Shown here: positions 54,101 to 64,000 of the stretch, one piece after another | Layout of the letters: each line of letters begins with the position of its first letter | Numbering within the stretch: the stretch's first letter is position 1 | Source: Diplodia intermedia | Taxonomy: Eukaryota > Ascomycota > Dothideomycetes > Botryosphaeriales > Botryosphaeriaceae | Assembly: GCA_021495925.1 (NCBI GenBank) | Contig: JAKEKT010000042.1 | Coordinates: 186,001 to 250,000, forward strand | Direction of reading: 5' to 3' | DNA: 64,000 nt | Position numbers and translations under genes: made by a program | The notes under the pieces: model-generated | What the model was told of the DNA's origin: nothing | Database searches by the model: none | Seen by the model: only the letters and a program-made list of their open reading frames with translations

Positions 54101-57100
54101 GGTGGTTGCTAGGAGCGGCTGGTGAAGGTGGGAGATGGCCGAGGGGCTGGCTGGGTGGTCATGTGGACGAGCTGAAGTGAATTTGCTAGGGTGAGGTGTA
54201 CGGCAATGGAGTTTCATGGCAGGCATTTTACGCACATGCAGCACATGGATGAAAAACTGGCTACAATTCCTCTTACAATCATATATTGAGCATTACGAGA
54301 TTCTACCTCAGCGCCTTCACTTTGTATCCTCAATCAAGTGGGTACAACCATCGACGCTCAGAACTGTGCACGACGTAACATCACTAACGCTACTGTCCCT
54401 CTGGGGGCAATTTCGTTACACCTGGAATGCTATTCGGTCATATTTCACCACTTTTGCATCCAGGATCATTCATGCAGCTTGCTGAACGTCGTCATCTACG
54501 ATTGATACCAGTTATAAGCTGCTTGTGATGCAGCGTATGGCCATCTCTTTTCCACAATGCAATCGACAGGCCGTATCGTTTGTAAGAATCCAATACATTG
54601 ACGGAAAATTCCACTACCATGGCTACCATTGACACGAGGCAGTAGTTGAAAGTCAATGGCGACAGACGCCAGTTCCGAGTTGAAGTTCTTCAGTAGACTG
54701 CTGTTGTAGCGTGTTTTGACGAAAATGGCTTTATACATAAGCTGTGTTCTTCGCCTCAGAGGCGTTCAGCTGCGGGCAACAGCGGGCTAGTCATATGCCT
54801 CTTAGAGAGATCACGGAGACATGGCTCATGGGGTACCCCACGTAAGGCTGTCCATCCGGAACCCTCTTTTTCAGTCTTAAATGGTGGTAGACTATGCGGA
54901 TTGCGTCTTCACCAACTCCTCGGGGTGTGGCGGCGTCAAGTCGCAGGGTGCCCATCCATGTCCAGTAATAACGAATTTCCAGAAAACTTGTACTTGTTCT
55001 TTTGTATAGCGGAGAAGCGGAAGATATGAGGACATCTGCAGACTTTTTAAGGTAGACGCAGATACTGATTATCAATTCAAACCGTAAGTGAAGCGCATCA
55101 TCATGTATATATGCTGATTCACAATTCTAAGCAACTTGTTTGGTCACCAACCGTTGGTACTCCCAAAGTACCGTGAGAGATTTGTCCCGAGACAATTTGT
55201 CCAGCCGCAAGGCTCCTTTCTGTTGGACTTTGTCTGTGTGCAAGAGAAGAAAAATGAATGGAATGCACACGCAATGCATGAAATTAGCATCTACGCTACA
55301 CTTGACCCCATGCTCAACGGTGAGCTACGCAAGCTCTGAGTGTGAACCGTGCTTCGGTGGTGGTGGTGGTGGTGATGACGATGTTGGTTTTCGCGGTGAC
55401 AAGTCACCCAGCACAGACACTGAAGTGAAGCAACCCAAGTGACGCAACAACCGGTCGCTCTTTCCCCAAGCGCCGCCCCTGCCCGAAACGGTCCGTTGCC
55501 CCCAGCAACGGGTAGACCCTGAGCCGCTGCCAACGTCGCCTGGCGGGATATATAAACCCCTCCTCCCCCCCACCTCTTCCCCCTCTTCTTCTTCTTCAGC
55601 TCTTCTACGGGGTCCCGCAAGGGGCATCGATTAGGGTTACGGGCGAAGAGTCCAGGGCGCCGATCAGCATTCGGAAGTAGGGAGCTTGCCTCTCTGCTCG
55701 TGACTAGTTCGTGTTGTCTTGGGCATTGACGTGTCCGGGGTGACGACTACCTCAAAGGTCGGGGTTGGGTGGGTCAACAGCGCAAAGTGCTGGGGGCAAA
55801 AGTAGTTTTAATTCATTTTTTTAATTCAATCTCTTCTCTCTTCTTTGCTTTTGATTTCACCTCTGCAATTCCATCATGTGCACGGTGACCCGCTACTATT
55901 TCACCCTCAGACACGGCAGGTCTGCCCTCTCATCCAGTGATTTCTGCCAACGGTGACCTCTACCGATCATGCTAAACCTTCTCCATCAGCACTAGAGATA
56001 ATGCTGCCACTCATCGTTTGATACTGATGCAGGAGAAGTCGGTCAGACAATGGAACAGTGGAGATGCTGTCAGACGGTACGTTTTGCGACCGGCGAAGCT
56101 GGATCCTGACACCTCCTCCAGAAAGCCCGACAGTAAATGTCTGTGGCCTGGAGTGTGAACAGTTTCTTTCTATGACAAAAAACAAGGCAGTGGATTGGAA
56201 AGAAATCTAGCATGGACGCTGTCCTTTTAAAGACGGTGCCCGCGGCGCATTGCAGGCAGTAAGTGAGTAGCGGACAGCCGCGTGCACCTGCAACTCGTCG
56301 CGCATCGGGGGCGCTCACGCGGCTATTCTGGTATCTGTGGACACATGGGCCATTAAATTCGTATATGAATGTTCCTGTACCTCGCCAAATTTGAGCTTCA
56401 TCATGAGAGAGTCGGTACGAGACAGATCCCATACTTTCGTTTTCTTTTCTGGATATGGATCAACACTCCGGTGCTTCGTTGGGGGGAGATGGTGGACTTT
56501 TACACAAACTGGCTACTCAGAACGTATTCTGGGGTCATGCTGGGCTTCTGCATTTGGCGATAAGGATGATGCTTCCTCAGCAAAACATGTTGATGATGTG
56601 GACCGGGAACGAAGAAGGAAAAAATACCCCGGTCAGTCCTGTATGTCATATCGGAAGCGAGTGTCGGGGTCGGTCTGCATGTCGACGGCAGAGCGGCGGC
56701 CACAGTTCAAAAGCCTCAGCCGCTTGGAAGCTCTTGCTGGCCATACTCCCGCCCGGAAGCTCATCGAGAGTACAAACCAGCGGTTGACCAAGGCACCTCT
56801 TTTGAACCCATGCCGCCGCGTCCGCGTAGACTTGCAGCACCTGCCCTCGATCCGAGCCCCCGAGACCCCGTGCCGCGGCCAGGGTCCTCGGAGCACGAGT
56901 CGAGTTCGAAGGTCTGAGCCAGAGCTGCTGTTTAAGAAGCTCCTCCAGCATGTTCCACTTCCCAACTCCACAGCGGGACAGCCGTGAGTCCTTCCAAAGC
57001 TTGCTACACCGTCGAGATTCCACTCTCCAAGTCTACTTGTTCTCCGTGGAGACTGGGAACCAAAGGCTTAACTTTCTTGCATCACAACAACACCCCTCAT

Positions 57101-57420
57101 CCGTCTCAGAGGTGCCCCAAGGCACGCAGCGCGTCGAGCTGGGCTGCAGACTTCCTGAATACAGATGGGCTTCAGCACCATTATCCATTAACAATACTCT
57201 TCAGCATTTTGGCGGGAAAATAAAATGCGGCGTCTGCTTCGGTGCCGGCTCACAGGTAGAAAAGTACACTCTCCCAAACGACCGGGCAAAAACGCCAAAA
57301 GTGAAATCGTCAACTAGGGTGGCGTTCTTCTCGCCATCTTGAGTCCCAGTAAGCCATTCGAGCAAGCAGATGCGGTTGTTTGCTCTGGTATGAGTGACAG
57401 GGGGTGCGGCAAAACTACCC
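54101..57420. other. Gene-poor stretch before the transposon block
   Basis: 3.3 kb. A GGGATATATAAACCCC element at about 55547-55560, a CT-rich leader and an ATG at 55876 look like a promoter and start. But that frame (MCTVTRYYFTLRHG) ends after 26 codons and no convincing intron follows. Open frames at 56337-57023 overlap on both strands and lack a domain. No gene is supported, though a decayed one is possible. Confidence 0.35.
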
Positions 57421-59786
57421 TCCCCCCCTAGACCTCTCGGCGGTATCGGTGAAACATCTAATTATTAGTTTCTTAGTATTTTATATATAAATTAATAAGC
57501 CCGCGTTTATAACCGCACCCGTCCGCGTTACGCGATCGGTGCCGCGATCGCTATAACAATCGTCTACCGCGAATAAGTATTTAAGATATCTAGATATTAT
57601 TTATAATATTAAGATTTATTTTATAATATTAATATATATATTTAACTCTTATATCTTTACTTATACTTATTTCTTCTTCTTATCTAATATCTTATAAGTA
57701 TTATTATTCTTCTCGCTATCTAGAAATCTACTCTTATCGTTTAATAGTTTAAGCTAATTCTTTTACGTAAGTAGCTAAAGATTAAAGAAGATATTTTTTT
57801 TAATATTAACGATATTTACTAGCGCTATAGAAGATATAAGATTTTTTACTACTACTCTACGCTCTCTAAAGTTATACTATTCTAAGAATAAGATTATAGC
57901 TATATAAAGAAAGAGAGTAATAGTCTAGATAAGACTATTAATTTAGTTATATTTAATATAAACTCTCTTTATACGTTCTATAAGAGTTCTAGTATTTTTA
58001 TATAGATAATATTACTCTACTTAAAGAGTCTTTTATATCTTTTTAGCGCGTAGAGTATTATTAGTTATCTCTTTAGTCTTCTTCTCGTTTTATTATAATA
58101 GTAGTAGATCGTTAATACTATTTTATATTTTATAAATCTTTATATCGTACTTATTAAAGTAATAGTATATACGCTTTTACTACTTCTCTATTAATATATC
58201 GTATAATAGATATTATTATTAGATATAATAGTAGAGTAACTAGTAGATATAAAAGAACTTATAATAATACTAGTAATTCTTATTATATTTCTATCGAATT
58301 AGAATACTATTCTTAGCGTATTATTTATCTAGTTTAAGCTTCTTCGCCGTAAGAGTCTATATTAGTAATAGTAAATAGCGAAGCTATAGATAATATTTTA
58401 TTATTAAGAGATATTTAGTATTAAATACTATTATTTACTAGCGAGCCCGTATTTTTTATTAAATAGTAGTCTTATAAACTAGATAATAGTAATTAAGTAA
58501 GCTTATAAGCGATTAAGTCTTTTTATTAGTCTATAAGTTCTTCTTAAGTAAATAATACTACGATTTAATTATATTAATAGTAGTTATCTATAGAAGAATC
58601 GTAATATAGATTATTATATATATTATCTACTACGATATCGTCTTTATCTATTTATTTATAAAATATTTATATAGATTAAGTCTATTTTTTAAAGAACTAG
58701 CTTTTTTAGTCTTATTCTTTATTCTTTTCGCTAGAGAAACGATAGTTAATAATAAAATACTATATATTTATACTAGTATAAATAAAGATAGTAAATAGTT
58801 TAGTAAAACTATAGAAAAAGAAGTAACCTCTAAAATTAATCTAGTAATTTTAGTAGCCCGCGATAATCTATTTACTTTAAACTTTATAGCGCTTCTCTTC
58901 TTTAATATCTTTTTCTAGAGAATAAGATAGTTAAAATTTACTTAAATCTTAATTATATAAGTCTTTTTAAGAGTCTTATTTATCTTAATATAATATTTAG
59001 TCTCTATATAGATATATATAGTAAAGTAAATAAAATTCTAAACTTTAATATCTCTTATTCGCCTTCGTAGAATTTAATCTATATAAATAATATATAAAAT
59101 ATATAAAACCTTCTTCTTATCTATTTAAAGACTAGAAAAGATAAGCTTTATAGTATATTATTTAATAGTAAAGTTATCTATAAGAAAGTAATAAAGATAT
59201 TATACGCGGTAATCGCTTATAGCGATATAATTATAATACTAGTACTTAATAATAACTAGTTTCTTAGTAAGTATATCGTCGTCTTCGGCGCTTATTAGTA
59301 TATAAGAGTAAGAAATCTTATTATTATAGCTATTATAAACTATAAAAGTAAAGAGTATCTAATCTATATAATAATTAGTCGATTTTTTAAAGATACTATA
59401 TATTTTTATAATGTTTACTTATAAAAATATATAGATATCTTCTATAACTCTAACTCTATAATTAGAGAAATCTACTAAGATATAATATCTTATATATTAA
59501 ATTTATAAGAATTAGACGGCCGCGACTTCTAAGAACGTCTAGATAATTATTTTATATAAATACTATACTTTCGCTCTATCTAGAGAACTTTCTCTACTTA
59601 ATATATTTATAGAAGATATTCTTTATAATCTAGTCGTATTATTTAAACTACTTAATAGTCTTCTACTTCTATATTATTACGATTTTAATCTAAGGCTTAC
59701 TAGCCTATAGACTAATATCTTAATAAGTAAGATTCGTATATTACGATTTAAAGAACTCGATCTAAGCATCGAGATTCTTAAATTAC

Positions 59787-59955
59787 GATTCTAGATCGAA
59801 ATTTAGAAATTAGAATTCTAGATCGAAATTTATAAATTAGAATTCTAAATCGAGATTTATAAATTAGAATTTTAAATTAGAATTTATAAATCGGGATTCT
59901 AAATCGAGATTTAGAAATTAGAGATTCTAAATCGGGATTTAGAAATTCGAATTCT
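59787..59955. repeat. 27-bp tandem repeat inside the RIP block
   Basis: About six degenerate units of 27 bp, each near attctagatcgaaatttag, with alternating GAATTC/TCTAGA-like palindromic cores. It is also affected by C-to-T change. It might be a repeat from within a retroelement or a satellite. Confidence 0.65.
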
Positions 59956-61749
59956 AGAATTAGTATTCTAGAAGAAGATTAGATTTCTAAAGAGAAATCT
60001 AAGATTCTATAGATTAGATTCTTATTCTAAATTCTATCTATAAAATAGATTCGTGTCTCTTAAAGATATAATAGAATTATTATCTTTTTAGTCTTTATAT
60101 TTTAGAATTACTTCTATACATCGTAATTCTACTATTTAGTAGCTAAAAGATAAAGTATAACTTTAAGAAATATTCGTTAGAAAAAATTTTTTCGCTAGAA
60201 TCTTTCTCTTATTCTCTAACTAGATACTAGAGTTTATACTCGCTAGTTATTTAAAATTCTCTAGTCTTTCGTAATCTAGTTCTTATACTTTAGCTCTTAT
60301 ACTAATCTAGTAATTAAAATAGTATTTCTAGATCGTTCTTATAAATAACGAATATACTCTTTATTTACTAGATAGCGACCTTTAACTCCTCGTTATTACT
60401 TCTTTATATTCGTAATCTTCTCGTTATTTTCTTAATAATATATTAATTCTCTTACCGTCGCTACTAGATATAAGTCTATTCTAGATTTCTTACTATCTAA
60501 AAGCGTAATTTAGTCGGCTTTCGTCTTACTTATCTTCTAGAACGAGAATAATCGTAATAAGAAGGCCCTTCTAACTAAGTATTCTTAAGTAATCGCGCTC
60601 GCTATTATAATTATTTAACTATACGATAGACCGTCTATTTCTAATTCTCTAGCCGCTAGAGCTACTAAAAATAGCCGTATTAGTTTTTAAGACGATTCTT
60701 AAAACCTCTATTCGTCTAGCTAGAATCTAATAGTTAATGCCCTCGCTAAAGTATAATACTTCGCTAATTAGTTCTATAAATAATTCTTCTAATATTTATA
60801 GTGCTTTTAACTAGACATCTAATCTAAGATCGTAAGATCGCGACTTTAATACGAATAAATTTAATTTTAATTAGAACGCGCCTTATCGAGCGATAATATT
60901 CTAAACTCTAATATATAAGATAGTTTAGAATCGTCTTCTTTCTTAGTAGACTACTCTAGCGCTACTATATATTTTATATCGAAACCTACTCTTCTACTAG
61001 CTCTAAAAGCCTCTAGAATTAAATATTTTACTAATATTATATCGATTTCGCCGTATTACTATACGCGTTTCTCGAGCGCCGAATTAACGAAAAATAGCTA
61101 CGTATAAAAGTATAAGAATTTTATAATAGTATTTCTAGAAGAATAATTCTTTTATAACGAATATTTTTATATCTCTAAATATATTAAAAGTATTAAAATA
61201 TATACTTAACTATACTCTAATATTATATACGAGAATAAAGAAAAACGTTTTCTCTATATAAAAAGCTAGAACTAGAAACTATAATTCTCTTTCTCTAATT
61301 AAGAGTACGAGAGAAAGATACGATTCTTTATTAATATACGAGACCTAGTTCGTAAGATAATATAATCTATAAGCGAGAATCTCTCTAGATACTTTAAAAT
61401 TCTACTATCTACTAATATACGAATATCTCGGGTTTCTAGTAGCTATAACTACACCTTCGAAACTCTCGAACCGCGAATATCTAAATATAAAGATATTATA
61501 GAATAAACTATTCGCGATTTTATCTATAAGAAAGTTTTCGCTTAGAAAAGAAGAGAACGACTCTCTAAAGTAAGTCTTTTTAGCGACGAAGTCTTACTAT
61601 TCTCTAAATACTACTATAATTTCGATACTAATAAGAACTCTATAATTTATACTTTAGTTATATAGAGATTCTACTCTTTCTTCGCTCTCTTCGAAGTCGA
61701 TTTAAAGCTTTATTACTAACGTTATCGAAACCGCGACTCTAGCCCTAAT

Positions 61750-62760
61750 AAAGAATCTAACTTCTATACTAGAAGTAATAAGTTTAAAGCTAAAGATATT
61801 AACTACTTTAATTTATATCTCGTTCTCTACGAAGACGACGATAATAATCTAGTAGAACGAAAAGAAAAGTTCTATTATCGTAATATTCGATAATTTCTTA
61901 AAGCTATTAAAAGTAAACTCTTCGCTATCTTAAGCGAAACGATTCGATAAAACCTCTAACGTTATTTAAAAGACTTCGCCTAAGTATAATATATAGGCTA
62001 ACTTATAATTTAGTAGCGTAGATATTTATAAGAGGACTTCGAAATTCGACGCTAGACTATCTAACTTATCGAACGCTTTCGAAGATAATTATTAGAGGCC
62101 TAGCGCGAACTTTATAATAAGCGATTCGAAATCGACGAGATTAGAAAGAATAAACTAATCGAGCGATTTATTATCGAATACGTTCGTCTAGTATAAGATA
62201 TTAATATAACTATTATTAAGAGTTAGCTCTTATAAGTCTATAATCGAATTTACGTCTAGTTTCGACGTAATTTATCTTTCTCGAACGTCGTAACGTCGCT
62301 CGATAGATATATTCGCTAGACGAAATAGCGCTAAATCCTCTAATATAATATAGTAAAAGACGCCGATAAGTAGAAATAAACCTACGTAGCGAAGAGACGT
62401 AGAAAATAAAAATATTTTAATTTTTAATCTTTCTACTAGCGTAATTAACTAAGAAATAAGATACGCGACTAAGATATAGAGCGCGATAAATATTATAATT
62501 ATAAACGAGATCGAGACTACGATAGAAATTAAAATAGAGAGCGCGATAAAAATCGTAATTCGAAACGAAATATAGAGCGAGACCGCGATTGTAATTAATA
62601 TTAAGATCGCGTATAAGACTACGAGCGAGACTAATTTAGAGGTCTAAATAAGAATAAGAACTACGACGAGAAACGCTCTAAGAATATTAGAAAACGCGAT
62701 TATAGCGATAGACGTAATCGTAGTATATAATAAGATAATACTAAGTCTAAATCTATATAC
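61750..62760 (+). pseudogene. Gag-like relic of a retrotransposon
   Basis: One plus-strand frame has a protein-like composition interrupted only by TAA and TAG at sites where CAA or CAG would be expected before RIP. It covers a helical Gln/Leu/Arg-rich section followed by a highly charged Arg/Asp/Asn/Tyr tract (about 62.45-62.75 kb). This fits the capsid part and basic tail of an LTR-element Gag. No zinc knuckle or reverse transcriptase motif could be identified by eye in the window. Confidence 0.5.
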
Positions 62761-64000
62761 GTCTATTACGTTAATCTTATCTAGTTATTTATTTTATAAA
62801 CCCTCTTCGAAACCTTCTTCTCGAACTTAGATTTCGAATATTAACTCGACTTTCTACTAGATTAGAACTACTAATTCTTTAATTTAGAATTCGAAAATTC
62901 TACTATCTTCGCCGAATACGTTAAGACGATATTTAAGTCTATTATTATCTCTTTATACTACGTCGTCGTCTCTATACTATTTAATATTAAGAATCGTATA
63001 TCTTCTTCTATTATAAACGCTATAATATCGACTAACTATAAGTTCTTTCTATTCTCTAGCGTATTATTATTAATACTACTCTATATATACGAATAATATA
63101 ACACCGGCTTTCTCTTTAATAACTAGCTACACGCGTATATTAGAACGAAATATAATACTAAACGAAAATTCTTAACATCGTATTACGCGAATACCGCGAT
63201 ACCTCTTTAACGCGTAACGTAAAAGTTTAATTTATCGATATTTAATTTTAAAATAGTACTAGAGAAGTCTACTACGATTCTTCGCTTCTTAGTTTCGTTC
63301 GAATTAAAGCCCGAATAGAGATTTAAAAACTAGAGCTACGTAGTCGCCTAAGCACGTCTTAAAGAAGCCTCGAAGAAAATAGAATATATTCTAAATATAG
63401 ACTATATTATATTAATTATCGATTAGACTATTCTTCGAAAAGCTAGTATAACGTATTAACTAATTCGAACTACTAGAATCGCGGTTAAGAATATTAATAA
63501 ATAAGTAATAACTAGTAACTAGTTTTATATTCTTTTCTTTATCTTTTAGGTATAGACTAAAGAAATAGAGATAATTATCTAATTTTTCTTCGAATTCGAC
63601 CTTCGAGAATTACGCTAAGATCGATATCGTTTAAAAGCCCTTAATTTTCTTAGCTAGAATCTCGATTCTTAGCTTCGTAAACGTACGCGCTATTACGTAG
63701 TACGTAGAAGAAGAGATATTCTAGATAGTACTAGACTAGCTAGAACTTTATAGCCTTCTCTATTCTTAAAAATTACTCGAATTCGTACTAAATTATATAT
63801 AGAGTATCGTACGATACTAAGAAATTCGTTTTCGAATTTATATTACGATAGCTTCTTTCTACGTCCGAAAATTCTACTCTAAAGTCTACTAGAAGCCTCT
63901 TTCTTAGGCCTTACTAAAGAGTTTTACGTATATAGATAATTCGATCGGCCCGAGCTTTACGCTAAGATATTTCTCGGTCTTCTAAAACCTTCGACGTCTA

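Larger units (their letters stand above)
57421..64000. mobile_element. RIP-saturated transposon block (retroelement relics)
   Basis: GC falls abruptly at about 57.42 kb. Dinucleotides CA and TG nearly vanish while TA is extremely frequent and CG remains, the pattern left by RIP converting CpA to TpA on both strands. No open frames survive. The + strand between about 61.75 and 62.76 kb can be read as a Gag-like relic, so at least one component is an LTR retrotransposon. Element boundaries and terminal repeats are not visible and the block continues past the right edge. Confidence 0.85.

Noticed and set aside
55876..55956. Possible small Cys-containing protein starting MCTVTRYYF
   Set aside because: Promoter-like context, but the frame ends after 26 codons and no good splice donor follows.
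59787..59955. CRISPR-like array
   Set aside because: Direct 27-bp tandem units without spacers, in a eukaryotic RIP-mutated region.

Overview
This is eukaryotic DNA from a filamentous ascomycete (Pezizomycotina; Dothideomycetes is my best guess, not proven). The signs are short GT-AG introns of about 45-120 bp with CTRAC-like branch points, GC-rich genes, recognisable fungal housekeeping genes (MLH3, KSH1, AFG1, GRX5, a CoA-pathway flavoprotein), and a right end made of AT-rich sequence almost without CpA/TpG, the mark of repeat-induced point mutation (RIP). No tRNA, rRNA or CRISPR-like array was seen.

Layout. 1-9 kb is mostly conserved: the 5' part of MLH3 (-), a disordered fungal protein (+), two BTB-domain paralogues in tandem (+), and the four-exon KSH1/kish gene (-), whose exons are too short to show as an open frame. 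9.4-44.5 kb is dominated by one gene family that I do not recognise under an established name. I count twelve apparently intact members and two decayed copies. Each has a long low-complexity N-terminus, often with a basic NLS-like patch, and a C-terminal domain of about 130-170 residues. The domain has ordered landmarks: G-x-[IVL]-[VA] at its start, then HP-[GAV]-[IVL], then T-[ST]-[WFY], then a leucine-rich strand, then [ST]-Y-[VIL], and a closing helix. Neighbours resemble each other most (B with decayed C and D; F with G; M with N), as expected from tandem duplication with birth and death. A RING-type protein gene and two unrelated gene wrecks lie among them. 45-54 kb returns to conserved genes: a coiled-coil protein, AFG1, phosphopantothenoylcysteine decarboxylase, monothiol glutaredoxin GRX5 and an unrecognised coiled-coil protein. 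54.1-57.4 kb holds no gene I can support. From about 57.42 kb to the end lies RIP-saturated transposon sequence, with a Gag-like relic on the + strand and a 27-bp tandem repeat.

The family cluster is the candidate for an undescribed system. The sequence shows repeated duplication, rapid N-terminal turnover, pseudogene formation, a conserved domain and possible nuclear targeting. It does not show the biochemical function. A small beta-barrel (SH3-like or PemK/MazF-like, or related to the fungal DUF6590 class) is only a hypothesis from the motif layout. All splice sites, starts and motif alignments were read by eye.
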